A stretch of DNA of 64,000 nucleotides from Diplonema japonicum (Eukaryota > Euglenozoa > Diplonemea > Diplonemida > Diplonemidae), in assembly GCA_964019335.1 (NCBI GenBank), contig OZ025707.1, positions 171,501-235,500 of the forward strand, written 5' to 3'. A model generated the notes under the pieces. It was not told the DNA's origin, ran no database searches, and was given only the letters and a program-made list of their open reading frames with translations. Below, piece by piece: positions 8,856 to 19,102 of the stretch. Made by a program: the position numbers and the translations under genes. Each line of letters opens with the position of its first letter. The first letter of the stretch is position 1.

Positions 8856-9596
8856 CCCTTATTTAGAACAAAAGGAGAAAGGGAAAAAAAAAAAGCAATT
8901 GTTTATCTTTCTTCTACTGCCTCCTTCTTTTGGGTACCAAAAAAGCTTTTCAGAAGGTCCAATACCGGTCAGGGGTGAGAGTGAGAGGACAACATGGAAG
9001 TCCGGTTCCCCGTGGTTTCATCCCCCATCCTCATTCTCGCTTTCCTCCCACCTCTTCATAGTTTACTGTTTCACGAGCGCTCCTTTTGTCGTTGTTGGAC
9101 TTCAGGGTGAGCTGCTTATATTCCTTTCCTCCCGAGTTTCAGCCTTGTGAGCTGACCATCAATATTCAATAGATTTTTTTTTTTTAAACCGGGGGCGGAG
9201 GCTCACATTCAGTTTACTTTTTTCATTTTTATTTTTATTAGGTTTGTCCTCCACCTTGAGTTTTTATTTTTTATTATTTTTTTTTTCTTATTTTATTTTT
9301 TATTTCTATTCTTACTTTCATTTTTCATTTAATTTTACGTTTCATCCCGCTACCAGTCGTGGTCGCCAACAGCTCGCTCACACCCTTCTCCAGGATCTCC
9401 CTCCAGCATCTTGTCCGCGCAGCTGTCCGCGGCGGCGTCGTAGGCAGCGGCCTTTGCTTCCAACTTCGGTCGCATTTCGGCTTCCGGTGTGGCTTGTGCC
9501 ACTCGCTGTAGTCAGTCTCGGGGTACTCGGGATAGAGGCCAGTCCCCACGTCTCACACCCTTCTCGTAGGCAGCGGCCTTTGCTTCCAAAAACACA

Positions 9597-9630
<34 letters not shown>

Positions 9631-9667
9631 ACAGTTTCCTTTCTCCTTACTTTACTTTTAACTTAAC
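7829..9667. other. Ankyrin-to-subtilisin spacer, copy 2
   Basis: Near-identical to the spacer at 2379-4222, differing mainly in homopolymer lengths (for example a shorter T run near 8579). No gene of its own is supported. Confidence 0.7.
9359..9564 (-). mobile_element. Rearranged LINE fragments upstream of subtilisin copy 2
   Basis: Same blocks in the same order as at 3914-4119, so they were inherited with the duplicated unit. Confidence 0.8.
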
Positions 9668-10852
9668 ATGATGAGGTGTGGTCTCCTCCTGGCTGCGGCC
9701 TGTGCGGTGAGCGGTCTGTCCCTGTCGCCCGCGACGGACAAGGTTGTGAAGGATGAGTTCATCTTGTTGCTGCACTCGAACATCACGGTGGCGGACCACG
9801 ATGCGCTGAACGAGAGGGTGAAGGGGAGGAAGTTCTCTATCGGGAAGGGGTTTCGGGCGGTCCACGCGACTTTGAACGAGGAGTCCCTTGAGTGGGTGCT
9901 TGCTCAGGAGCACCTTGTGAAGAAGGTGGAGCACAACCAGGTGGTGCGCCTCGTGCAGGAGACCTGCAACGCGCAGCAGAGGGACGCGTCGTGGGGTCAG
10001 GCGAGGACCACGAACGCTGGGCCGCAGAACGTTGTGAACACCTTCGCGCACAACCCTGACTGGGGCAAGGACATCGACATCTACATTGTTGACACCGGTA
10101 TCAGGTGCACCCACGTTGACTTCAAGGACACCGAGGGGGAGAGCAGGTGCTTGTGGGGGGCGAACACCGCTGGCGGCAGCAACACCGATGTGAACGGACA
10201 CGGGACCCACTGCGCCTCGACATCGGGCGGGATCCGCTACGGTATCGCAAAGGCCTCGACGCTGATCGCCGTGAAGGTGCTCGGGGACAACGGTTCCGGG
10301 ACAACGGCTGGTGTGATCGCCGGTGTGCAGTTCGTGGCGGACAACGCCGCCACAAGGAAGAAGAAGTCTGTTGCGAACATGTCGCTGGGAGGTGGCTTCA
10401 GCACGGCGTCGAACAACGCTGTCGACGCTGCTGTTGGCACCGGTGTTTCCTTCGCTGTGGCAGCCGGGAACGACAACGCTGACGCGAGGAACTACAGCCC
10501 CGCCAGTGCCAAGGACTGCGTCACCGTCGGCTCCACCGAGCTCGCCAACTCGGGCGGCACCCAGGTGGACGCACGCTCCAGCTTCTCCAACTACGGCAGC
10601 ACCCTCGACATCTTCGCACCCGGCTCCAACATTGTGGCCGCGTACTCCACCTCCGACACCGCCTACGCCACCCTCTCCGGTACCTCCATGGCCTCCCCTC
10701 ACGTTGCTGGTGCCATGGCTCTCTACGCCCAGACAAACAGCCCCGCTGAGGTCAAGAAGCTCCTCAACGACAACGCCGAGACTGGTATCCTTCAGATCGG
10801 GACTGGGTCCCCGAACAAGATGCTTCACGTTCCTTGCATTAGCACCCGTTAA
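9668..10852 (+). CDS. Subtilisin-like serine protease, copy 2
   Basis: Predicted protein is the same as copy 1 over all 394 residues, with Asp142, His178 and Ser340 intact. It differs from copy 1 after the stop codon: the 3' flank starts aaaacctcgggttgggg, the version shared with copies 3 and 4, and there is no Mutator-like fragment before the ankyrin leader. Confidence 0.93.
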   Translation: MMRCGLLLAAACAVSGLSLSPATDKVVKDEFILLLHSNITVADHDALNERVKGRKFSIGKGFRAVHATLNEESLEWVLAQEHLVKKVEHNQVVRLVQETCNAQQRDASWGQARTTNAGPQNVVNTFAHNPDWGKDIDIYIVDTGIRCTHVDFKDTEGESRCLWGANTAGGSNTDVNGHGTHCASTSGGIRYGIAKASTLIAVKVLGDNGSGTTAGVIAGVQFVADNAATRKKKSVANMSLGGGFSTASNNAVDAAVGTGVSFAVAAGNDNADARNYSPASAKDCVTVGSTELANSGGTQVDARSSFSNYGSTLDIFAPGSNIVAAYSTSDTAYATLSGTSMASPHVAGAMALYAQTNSPAEVKKLLNDNAETGILQIGTGSPNKMLHVPCISTR

Positions 10853-11071
10853 AAAACCTCGGGTTGGGGATTCGATTCGCTGATTTATATTCGATTCCCC
10901 CTCTCCCCTCCCCTCCCCTCCCCTGAATGATTAAACCAAATTCGTTTTTGATCTTTTCAATCCCCCTCCCCTCCCCTCCCCCTGAATGTGTAAACTAAAA
11001 AGAAAACGTGTGGCGTTACCTTACTTGTGTTTTTTTTTTTAGACACTTTTTTTTATTGCTGAAGGAAAGAG

Positions 11072-11113
<42 letters not shown>

Positions 11114-11418
11114 GAACTTGAAGACCAAACAAAAACGTCTCCGGTTTTGTTGAATCTTTGGACGCAACAACAGAAGAGGGCATCCAAGTGTGTTTGTTCT
11201 TGTTGTGGGTGTGTTTGTGTATTTGTCAGTACGAATTTAACCAGACTTCCCAATCCTTCGTTCGAACATCTCTTTCCTATTCCTTCTTCTCTTTTCCCTC
11301 TTTCTTTCTCTGCAGTTTTACACGACTCGTATCTTATTTTTTCGAGTTCGCATCCAATTAATCCCCAACACAGTCCCCTCTACCTGCACAACAACAACAA
11401 CAACAACAACAACAAAGT
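10853..11418. other. Subtilisin-to-ankyrin spacer, copy 2
   Basis: C-rich tracts, an A run of more than 30 bases, the pyrimidine-rich leader and a CAA repeat (about 11389-11415) before the ATG. Nothing else seen. Confidence 0.6.
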
Positions 11419-12942
11419 ATGGATCCGTCAGCTGCTGCGAACAACACCACCCTCACAAAAGAGGAGGGGAGGGTTGCCTTGGTGAGCGCTGTTTCAAAAG
11501 GGGACCTTGAGGAGATGAGGGAACTTGTTCTGGAGCGGGGTGTTGACCCTGGTGCAACGGGCAGCGATGGTTTCACAGCCCTGCACTATGCAGCTCGCGA
11601 AAACAACTGTGTCGAGGCTGTGGCTGCTCTCGTCTCTTCTTACCACCAGGACCCTGGTGTGAAAAGCAACGATGGTTGGACACCGGTTCATCTAGCAGCA
11701 CAGGAAGGCCAGCTGGAAACAGTTAAATATCTTATTGAAACTTGCGGTAGCGACGTAGGTGTCAAAAACAACGACAGTAGGACACCGGTTCACGAAGCAG
11801 CAGTTAACGGCCATCTTGAGACGGTTAAATATCTTGTTGAAACTCTTGGTCAAGACGCTGGTGTCAAATGCAACTTAGGTTTTACACCGCTTCATGATGC
11901 AGCATCAAACGGCCACCTGGAGACAGTTAAATATCTTGAAAAGTCTCGTTCCCGAAAAAAAAAGAGGAATGGAAAACTTGTTAAAACTCGCGGTGGCAAC
12001 AAAGGTGTGAGATGCAACGACGGTTGGACACCGGTTCATCTAGCAGCAGAGTACGGCCACCTGGAGACTGTTAAATATCTTGTTAAAACTCTTGGTCAAG
12101 ACGCTGGTGCGAAAAGCGAAGACGGTAGGACACCGATACATGAAGCAGCATTAAGAGGCCAGCTGGAGACTGTTAAATATCTTGTTGAAGCTTGCGGTCA
12201 AGACGCAGGTGTCAAATGCAAAGACGGTAGGACACCGGTTTATCACGCTGCATTAAGGGGCCATGTGATGATGGTTAAATATCTTGTTGAAACTCTCGGT
12301 CAAGACGCAGGTGTCAAAAGCAACTACGGTAGGACACCGCTTCATGATGCAGCATTAAGGGGCCACCTGGAGACAGTAAAATATCTTGTTGAAACTCTCG
12401 GTCAAGACGCAGGTGTCAAAAACAAAGACGGTTTTACACCGCTTCATTACGCAGCATTAAGGGGCCACCTGGAGACAGTAAAATATCTTGTTGAAACTCT
12501 CGGTCAAGACGCAGGTGTCAAAAACAAAGACGGTTTTACACCGCTTCATGAAGCAGCATTAAAGGGCCATCTGGAGACAGTTAAATATTTTGTTGAAACT
12601 CTCGGTCAAGACGCAGGTGTCAAAACCAACGAGGGTTGGGCACCGTTTCAACTAGCAGCATCAAGTGGCCAGCTGGAGACAGTAAAATATTTTGTTGAAA
12701 CTCTCGGTCAAGACGCAGGTGTCAAAAGCAACTACGGTTGGACACCGCTTCATGAAGCAGCATTCAAGGGCCATCTTGAGACGGTTAAATATCTTGTTGA
12801 AACTTGCGGTCAAGACGCAGGTGTCAAAAACAACGACGGTAGCACACCGGTTCATCTAGCGGCACAGGAAAGCCATCTCGAAACAATAAAATATCTTGTT
12901 GAAGAAAGAATAAAAAAAAAAGACTGGCGACAAGAAGGATAG
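11419..12942 (+). CDS. Ankyrin-repeat protein, array copy 2 (intact, 507 residues)
   Basis: Same N- and C-termini as copy 1 and the same first basic linker, but 13 rather than 14 core repeats. A repeat with DGFTPLHYAALRGH is added, repeats 11-12 are missing, and the LINE-tail linker is absent: the segment reads straight from KSNYGWTPLHEAAFKGH into the last repeats. It looks like the product of recombination between near-identical repeats. One late codon differs (KKKDWRQ for KEKDWRQ in the C-terminal tail). Confidence 0.92.
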   Translation: MDPSAAANNTTLTKEEGRVALVSAVSKGDLEEMRELVLERGVDPGATGSDGFTALHYAARENNCVEAVAALVSSYHQDPGVKSNDGWTPVHLAAQEGQLETVKYLIETCGSDVGVKNNDSRTPVHEAAVNGHLETVKYLVETLGQDAGVKCNLGFTPLHDAASNGHLETVKYLEKSRSRKKKRNGKLVKTRGGNKGVRCNDGWTPVHLAAEYGHLETVKYLVKTLGQDAGAKSEDGRTPIHEAALRGQLETVKYLVEACGQDAGVKCKDGRTPVYHAALRGHVMMVKYLVETLGQDAGVKSNYGRTPLHDAALRGHLETVKYLVETLGQDAGVKNKDGFTPLHYAALRGHLETVKYLVETLGQDAGVKNKDGFTPLHEAALKGHLETVKYFVETLGQDAGVKTNEGWAPFQLAASSGQLETVKYFVETLGQDAGVKSNYGWTPLHEAAFKGHLETVKYLVETCGQDAGVKNNDGSTPVHLAAQESHLETIKYLVEERIKKKDWRQEG

Positions 12943-13435
12943 AAAATAAAGTGTTCACCAGTGTGATGTTCGAGAGGCACAATTTTCGTACTCTCCTATT
13001 TTTTTTTTTTAAATTTTTTTTTGCATGAACAAGAAAAACAATATATTGATAATGAATTGTTATTGCTAAAAAGAGTAGTGGTAGCATTGTAGGGCTTGGT
13101 TTCCAATTGTTGGGCTTATCCTTCTACAGGTTAATCCCGGCTGTGCACAAACAACAATCAACCGACTCTTTTTTTTAATTTATTATTATTATTTTTTTTT
13201 TTTTTGCATGAAGAAAAACAATCTATTGATACTGAATTGTTATTGCTAAAAAGAGTAGTGGTGGCATTGTAGGGCTTATCCTTCTACAGGTTAACCCCGG
13301 CTGTGCACAAACAGCAATCAACCGACTCTTTTTTTTGGAAGAAGTAAAAGAGAAGAAAAAAAACTATAACTATCTTGTTTCAAATCGTACCTGTTTCTTT
13401 GTTGTAAATGTGTCTCTCTCTCTTTTTTTTTTTTT
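12943..13435. repeat. Spacer with local tandem duplication
   Basis: A segment of about 155 bp of the ankyrin 3' flank (gcatgaa...caaccgactc) occurs twice, at about 13023-13176 and 13207-13336. The first copy is diverged (aacaacaatc for aacagcaatc, extra gtttccaattgttggg). The other spacers have one copy. Confidence 0.8.
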
Positions 13436-13473
13436 ATTTCACTCTTCGTCATTTTCTTCACTCACTAGGGGCC

Positions 13474-13541
13474 TCATTATTTAACGCGAAATCGCCATTA
13501 TTTAACTAGTTAAATAATGAGATTTTGCAGTTAAATAATGG
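13474..13541. repeat. Left hairpin of the Crypton-like element
   Basis: Two 34-nt arms with almost no loop meet at 13507/13508. The inner part (13496-13519) is a perfect 24-nt palindrome built on cattatttaac. Could be a recombinase or replication recognition structure. Confidence 0.85.
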
Positions 13542-13783
13542 CCATTCAGAGTGAAAAAATGGGTCTCGTCGTGAAAAAAATGTACCCACCCCCTTGAAAA
13601 ATTTTTTTGGGGTGGGGGTATTTTGACTATTTTTGGCCATCTGAGGCCATTCCAGCCCTTAAAAGTGGGAATAAGCGCTTTACTTCCCCTTTAAATGCCA
13701 TAGCGAAATTGCCACCCCCATATCACCTTAGGGAAATTTCAGCAAAAAAACCACCTAACAGCACTACAAATCGCATCGCAATC

Positions 13784-14920
13784 ATGCCAAAGGTTAAAAA
13801 GTGTTCGAACTGGGAAGAAAAACTCCCCAGGAAGTCAGCTGAGATTTACAAAACAGCATGGGAAAACTTCTGGTCCAAGCATACGAAGCCGAAAGAAGCT
13901 GATGTCATCTCCTATCTTAAGCAGAAACTTGCTGATGGGTACAGCTGTGGCACCGCGTGGACGCTGTATAGCCAAATCCGGGCTGTCTTCGTTGCAATTT
14001 ATGGGGCTGATGAAAAGGAGTGGAAAGAGCTCAAACTCTTTTTGAAGAGGTCGGAATCCTCCACGACCCGGGTTGTCAAAAAAGCTGAGGTATTCAACAT
14101 GGAGGACCTCTCTACGTTGCTCACCCTCGAATGCCCTGAGCATATGAAGGCCAACGTTTTTACCGTGAACAGAGCAATGTTTGTTTGTGGTTATTACGGG
14201 GGGTTGAGGGGGGAAGAGCTGTACGAGCTAGAGTACTCTAAGGTGTCGCAAGACGACTACGGCTTCTGGTTCTGCTTCCAGCGCAAGAAACAGCGTGGAC
14301 CTCCGGAGCTTTCGACCTTTTTAGTGCCGAAGGGACTCGCAGCCGATGTTTTCAACATCTATTTTTCCTCTGTTGACGACAAGAAACCGTTCCTTTGGAG
14401 GGCAGCCCATACACAGAACGGGTCGAAGGGGTTTGTTGCGTCCAGGTTAGGGATCAACACCGTGAGGAACGTCACCAAAGTAGTGGCCAGCCTGCTAGGC
14501 AAGAGCTGCCCGTCGAAGTACACTTCGCATTCGATGAGGAGGAGTGCCGCTACAGCTGCTTGTGAAGGGGGCGCCGACATAGCCACGCTGATGAAATTTT
14601 TTAGCTGGAACTCGGTTTCAGTAGCCCAGGGCTACATCGATAAAAGCAAAAAGCTGATTAGTACTGTGTCGCAGCAGCTGAACATTCCTTGCCTGCCCTC
14701 ACAACAGCAGCCTGGAAATCCTGCCTTGGTTCCCAACACACAACAGCCTGGACTGCCACAGCCCGCCCCCAACAGTGTCCAACCGGGTCAAACTATCTAT
14801 TTCTCAAATATTAGCGACTACGTCACAATCAATATCAACAATAACCAAATGCCTGTCCCCCCCCAAAAAAAAGCTGACCCGTGTGAGGAAAGCAGCGGTG
14901 AAAGCAGTGAGAGTGAGTGA
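13784..14920 (+). CDS. Tyrosine recombinase of the Crypton-like element
   Basis: The ATG gives 378 residues; a longer frame upstream has no ATG. Residues about 10-90 look like the helical core-binding domain of phage-integrase-type recombinases. The catalytic domain shows the family residues in order: Arg142 (GGLRGEEL), a basic beta-turn (RKKQRG), His249-x-x-Arg252 (TSHSMRRSAAT), Trp275 (FFSWNSV) and nucleophile Tyr284 (QGYID). The set R...HxxR...W...Y is complete, so the enzyme may be active. The C-terminal 90 residues are Gln/Pro/Asn/Ser-rich and acidic at the end, probably disordered. Expected to cut and rejoin element ends through a 3'-phosphotyrosine. A domesticated gene is less likely because the element is an obvious recent insertion. 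Confidence 0.88.
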   Translation: MPKVKKCSNWEEKLPRKSAEIYKTAWENFWSKHTKPKEADVISYLKQKLADGYSCGTAWTLYSQIRAVFVAIYGADEKEWKELKLFLKRSESSTTRVVKKAEVFNMEDLSTLLTLECPEHMKANVFTVNRAMFVCGYYGGLRGEELYELEYSKVSQDDYGFWFCFQRKKQRGPPELSTFLVPKGLAADVFNIYFSSVDDKKPFLWRAAHTQNGSKGFVASRLGINTVRNVTKVVASLLGKSCPSKYTSHSMRRSAATAACEGGADIATLMKFFSWNSVSVAQGYIDKSKKLISTVSQQLNIPCLPSQQQPGNPALVPNTQQPGLPQPAPNSVQPGQTIYFSNISDYVTININNNQMPVPPQKKADPCEESSGESSESE

Positions 14921-14933
14921 GTGAGAGTGACTC

Positions 14934-14952
14934 AAATGACGAAGAGTGAAAT
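14934..14952. repeat. Right copy of the 19-bp inverted repeat
   Basis: Perfect reverse complement of 13436-13454. It lies just after the recombinase stop codon, so in the right half it is internal to the hairpin rather than terminal. Confidence 0.9.
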
Positions 14953-14970
14953 AAAACGACTTACTTGCCG

Positions 14971-15085
14971 CCAAATGAGCCATAATTTAACTCTCGTTAC
15001 CGTTTTTTTGCACTCGGGCCCGGCGGGCCCTCGTGCAAAAAATTCGGGACCTCGAGTTAAATTATGACTCATTATTTGTTGGCAA
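14971..15085. repeat. Right hairpin of the Crypton-like element
   Basis: Nested inverted repeats: outer arms cataatttaactc (14981-14993) and gagttaaattatg (15054-15066), extended by ctcat and ttggc matches. Inner arms ttttttgcac and gtgcaaaaaa surround a GC-rich top GGGCCCGGCGGGCCC. The complementary arms share the taatttaac theme with the left hairpin. Confidence 0.85.
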
Positions 15086-15099
15086 TAAATAGTTATTTC

Positions 15100-16510
15100 T
15101 TTTTTTTTTTCTCTTTATTTATACTCGGTTGTTTTGTACACCAGGTACCCTTAACGTCATGAAAGACCCGAAGAGGGCGGGGTTCCTCAAGGACAGTGAA
15201 GAGACCACCTTTTTATTAGCAAGCCATTCAAGGCAGCAGGAAGAAAACAAATGAAGTGTATCAAATAGAAGAACAGAAATTGTGATAAATTTCGGTGTGC
15301 GGGTGGGTGCTCACCGTTGTAGAAAAGAAAAAAAAAACGAAAAAGAAAGAAGTAGTAAACCCCCACAGGTGCATCTTCAGGAGTTTCAGTCTTGAAGAAG
15401 AGAAAAGAAAAGAAAAGAAAAAAAGAAGAAAAGAAAAGGGGAAAAAAAAAAAAGAAGAGAAGTGATTTCCTTTTGATCTTTCTTTTGTTGTTGTGTTTGA
15501 TGTTTTTTTTTTTTTCTGATTAGAGTGGGTCTTTTTGTTTTTTCCCTCGCTCTCATCTTCTCTTGGAAAGAGAAAAATAAATAGAAAAGGGAGGGCCTCC
15601 GATGTTCAAAACCTAAATAGATTTTTTTTTTTTTTTTAACCAGGGGCAGAAGTTCGCCAAGAGTGTACAGTCCTGTTTCTCGCGGAAACAGAGAACCTAC
15701 CCCCCACCCCCACAGCAGCCGACCAATCAGACACAGCAGTGTGAAAAAAAAAAAAAAAAAAAAAATGCCCTTATTTAGAACAAAAGGAGAAAGGGAATAA
15801 AAAAAAAAGCAATTGTTTATCTTTCTTCTACTGCCTCCTTCTTTTGGGTACCAAAAAAGCTTTTCAGAAGGTCCAATACCGGCCAGGGGTGAGAGTGAGA
15901 GGACAACATGGAAGTCCGGTTCCCCGTGGTTTCATCCCCCATCCTCATTCTCGCTTTCCTCCCACCTCTTCATAGTTTACTGTTTCACGAGCGCTCCTTT
16001 TGTCGTTGTTGGACTTCAGGGTGAGCTGCTTATATTCCTTTCCTCCCGAGTTTCAGCCTTGTGAGCTGACCATCAATATTCAATAGATTTTTTTTTTTTA
16101 AACCGGGGGCGGAGGCTCACATTCAGTTTACTTTTTTCATTTTTATTTTTATTAGGTTTGTCCTCCACTTTGAGTTTTTATTTTTTATTATTTTTTTTTT
16201 CTTATTTTATTTTTTATTTCTATTCTTACTTTCATTTTTCATTTAATTTTACGTTTCATCCCGCTACCAGTCGTGGTCGCCAACAGCTCGCTCACACCCT
16301 TCTCCAGGATCTCCCTCCAGCATCTTGTCCGCGCAGCTGTCCGCGGCGGCGTCGTAGGCAGCGGCCTTTGCTTCCAACTTCGGTCGCATTTCGGCTTCCG
16401 GTGTGGCTTGTGCCACTCGCTGTAGTCAGTCTCGGGGTACTCGGGATAGAGGCCAGTCCCCACGTCTCACACCCTTCTCGTAGGCAGCGGCCTTTGCTTC
16501 CAAAAACACA

Positions 16511-16544
<34 letters not shown>

Positions 16545-16581
16545 ACAGTTTCCTTTCTCCTTACTTTACTTTTAACTTAAC
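15100..16581. other. Rest of spacer before subtilisin copy 3
   Basis: Continues the standard spacer from the second T run. The A run near 15743 is shorter than in other copies. LINE pieces are at 16273-16478 and the CA repeat precedes the gene. Confidence 0.65.
16273..16478 (-). mobile_element. Rearranged LINE fragments upstream of subtilisin copy 3
   Basis: Same arrangement as upstream of copy 1. Confidence 0.8.
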
Positions 16582-17766
16582 ATGATGAGGTGTGGTCTCC
16601 TCCTGGCTGCGGCCTGTGCGGTGAGCGGTCTGTCCCTGTCGCCCGCGACGGACAAGGTTGTGAAGGATGAGTTCATCTTGTTGCTGCACTCGAACATCAC
16701 GGTGGCGGACCACGATGCGCTGAACGAGAGGGTGAAGGGGAGGAAGTTCTCTATCGGGAAGGGGTTTCGGGCGGTCCACGCGACTTTGAACGAGGAGTCC
16801 CTTGAGTGGGTGCTTGCTCAGGAGCACCTTGTGAAGAAGGTGGAGCACAACCAGGTGGTGCGCCTCGTGCAGGAGACCTGCAACGCGCAGCAGAGGGACG
16901 CGTCGTGGGGTCAGGCGAGGACCACGAACGCTGGGCCGCAGAACGTTGTGAACACCTTCGCGCACAACCCTGACTGGGGCAAGGACATCGACATCTACAT
17001 TGTTGACACCGGTATCAGGTGCACCCACGTTGACTTCAAGGACACCGAGGGGGAGAGCAGGTGCTTGTGGGGGGCGAACACCGCTGGCGGCAGCAACACC
17101 GATGTGAACGGACACGGGACCCACTGCGCCTCGACATCGGGCGGGATCCGCTACGGTATCGCAAAGGCCTCGACGCTGATCGCCGTGAAGGTGCTCGGGG
17201 ACAACGGTTCCGGGACAACGGCTGGTGTGATCGCCGGTGTGCAGTTCGTGGCGGACAACGCCGCCACAAGGAAGAAGAAGTCTGTTGCGAACATGTCGCT
17301 GGGAGGTGGCTTCAGCACGGCGTCGAACAACGCTGTCGACGCTGCTGTTGGCACCGGTGTTTCCTTCGCTGTGGCAGCCGGGAACGACAACGCTGACGCG
17401 AGGAACTACAGCCCCGCCAGTGCCAAGGACTGCGTCACCGTCGGCTCCACCGAGCTCGCCAACTCGGGCGGCACCCAGGTGGACGCACGCTCCAGCTTCT
17501 CCAACTACGGCAGCACCCTCGACATCTTCGCACCCGGCTCCAACATTGTGGCCGCGTACTCCACCTCCGACACCGCCTACGCCACCCTCTCCGGTACCTC
17601 CATGGCCTCCCCTCACGTTGCTGGTGCCATGGCTCTCTACGCCCAGACAAACAGCCCCGCTGAGGTCAAGAAGCTCCTCAACGACAACGCCGAGACTGGT
17701 ATCCTTCAGATCGGGACTGGGTCCCCGAACAAGATGCTTCACGTTCCTTGCATTAGCACCCGTTAA
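16582..17766 (+). CDS. Subtilisin-like serine protease, copy 3
   Basis: Same 394-residue product as the other copies, with the 3' flank of the copy 2 type. It is the first gene after the Crypton-like insertion, whose right end is about 1.5 kb upstream. Confidence 0.93.
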   Translation: MMRCGLLLAAACAVSGLSLSPATDKVVKDEFILLLHSNITVADHDALNERVKGRKFSIGKGFRAVHATLNEESLEWVLAQEHLVKKVEHNQVVRLVQETCNAQQRDASWGQARTTNAGPQNVVNTFAHNPDWGKDIDIYIVDTGIRCTHVDFKDTEGESRCLWGANTAGGSNTDVNGHGTHCASTSGGIRYGIAKASTLIAVKVLGDNGSGTTAGVIAGVQFVADNAATRKKKSVANMSLGGGFSTASNNAVDAAVGTGVSFAVAAGNDNADARNYSPASAKDCVTVGSTELANSGGTQVDARSSFSNYGSTLDIFAPGSNIVAAYSTSDTAYATLSGTSMASPHVAGAMALYAQTNSPAEVKKLLNDNAETGILQIGTGSPNKMLHVPCISTR

Positions 17767-17985
17767 AAAACCTCGGGTTGGGGATTCGATTCGCTGATTT
17801 ATATTCGATTCCCCCTCTCCCCTCCCCTCCCCTCCCCTGAATGATTAAACCAAATTCGTTTTTGATCTTTTCAATCCCCCTCCCCTCCCCTCCCCCTGAA
17901 TGTGTAAACTAAAAAGAAAACGTGTGGCGTTACCTTACTTGTGTTTTTTTTTTTAGACACTTTTTTTTATTGCTGAAGGAAAGAG

Positions 17986-18027
<42 letters not shown>

Positions 18028-18332
18028 GAACTTGAAGACCAAACAAAAACGTCTCCGGTTTTGTTGAATCTTTGGACGCAACAACAGAAGAGGGCATCCA
18101 AGTGTGTTTGTTCTTGTTGTGGGTGTGTTTGTGTATTTGTCAGTACGAATTTAACCAGACTTCCCAATCCTTCGTTCGAACATCTCTTTCCTATTCCTTC
18201 TTCTCTTTTCCCTCTTTCTTTCTCTGCAGTTTTACACGACTCGTATCTTATTTTTTCGAGTTCACATCCAATTAATCCCCAACACAGTCCCCTCTACCTG
18301 CACAACAACAACAACAACAACAACAACAAAGT
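17767..18332. other. Subtilisin-to-ankyrin spacer, copy 3
   Basis: Same layout as 10853-11418: C-rich tracts, long A run, pyrimidine leader, CAA repeat. No gene seen. Confidence 0.6.
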
Positions 18333-19094
18333 ATGGATCCGTCAGCTGCTGCGAACAACACCACCCTCACAAAAGAGGAGGGGAGGGTTGCCTTGGTGAG
18401 AGCTGTTTCAAAAGGGGACCTTGAGGAGATGAGGGAACTTGTTCTGGAGCGGGGTGTTGACCCTGGTGCAACGGGCAGCGATGGTTTCACAGCCCTGCAC
18501 TATGCAGCTCGCGAAAACAACTGTGTCGAGGCTGTGGCTGCTCTCGTCTCTTCTTACCACCAGGACCCTGGTGTGAAAAGCAGCGATGGTTGGACACCGG
18601 TTCATCTAGCAGCACAGGAAGGCCAGCTGGAAACAGTTAAATATCTTATTGAAACTTGCGGTAGCGACGTAGGTGTCAAAAACAACGACAGTAGGACACC
18701 GGTTCACGAAGCAGCAGTTAACGGCCATCTTGAGACGGTTAAATATCTTGTTGAAACTCTTGGTCAAGACGCTGGTGTCAAATGCAACTTAGGTTTTACA
18801 CCGCTTCATGATGCAGCATCAAACGGCCACCTGGAGACAGTTAAATATCTTAAAAAGTCTCGTTCCCGAAAAAAAAAGAGGAATGGAAAACTTGTTAAAA
18901 CTCGCGGTGGCAACAAAGGTGTGAGAAGCAACGACGGTTGGACACCGGTTCATCTAGCAGCAGAGTACGGCCACCTGGAGACTGTTAAATATCTTGTTAA
19001 AACTCTCGGTCAAGACGCTGGTGCGAAAAGCGAAGACGGTAGGACACCGATACATGAAGCAGCATTAGGAGGCCAGCTGGAGACTGTTAAATAT

Positions 19095-19102
19095 CTTGTT
19101 GA
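19095..19102 (+). repeat. Target-site duplication, left (LINE in ankyrin copy 3)
   Basis: CTTGTTGA directly before the LINE and again directly after its A-tail at 23266-23273. This is the same ankyrin-repeat position that flanks the small LINE-tail insert. Confidence 0.8.

Larger units (their letters stand above)
13436..15099 (+). mobile_element. Crypton-like tyrosine-recombinase element in the spacer before subtilisin copy 3
   Basis: This segment is absent from the otherwise matching spacers of the other copies, so its limits are close to exact: it replaces a point in the T-run after tgtctctctctc. It holds one recombinase gene. A 19-bp inverted repeat (atttcactcttcgtcattt at 13436-13454, its complement at 14934-14952) and two large hairpins frame it. 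The sequence ttatttc occurs at both edges (13434-13440 and 15093-15099), a possible crossover core. There is no transposase of DDE type and no reverse transcriptase. Confidence 0.85.

Noticed and set aside
13607..13783. Longer N-terminus for the tyrosine recombinase
   Set aside because: The upstream frame has no ATG and the peptide looks non-coding; the ATG at 13784 precedes the expected core-binding domain.
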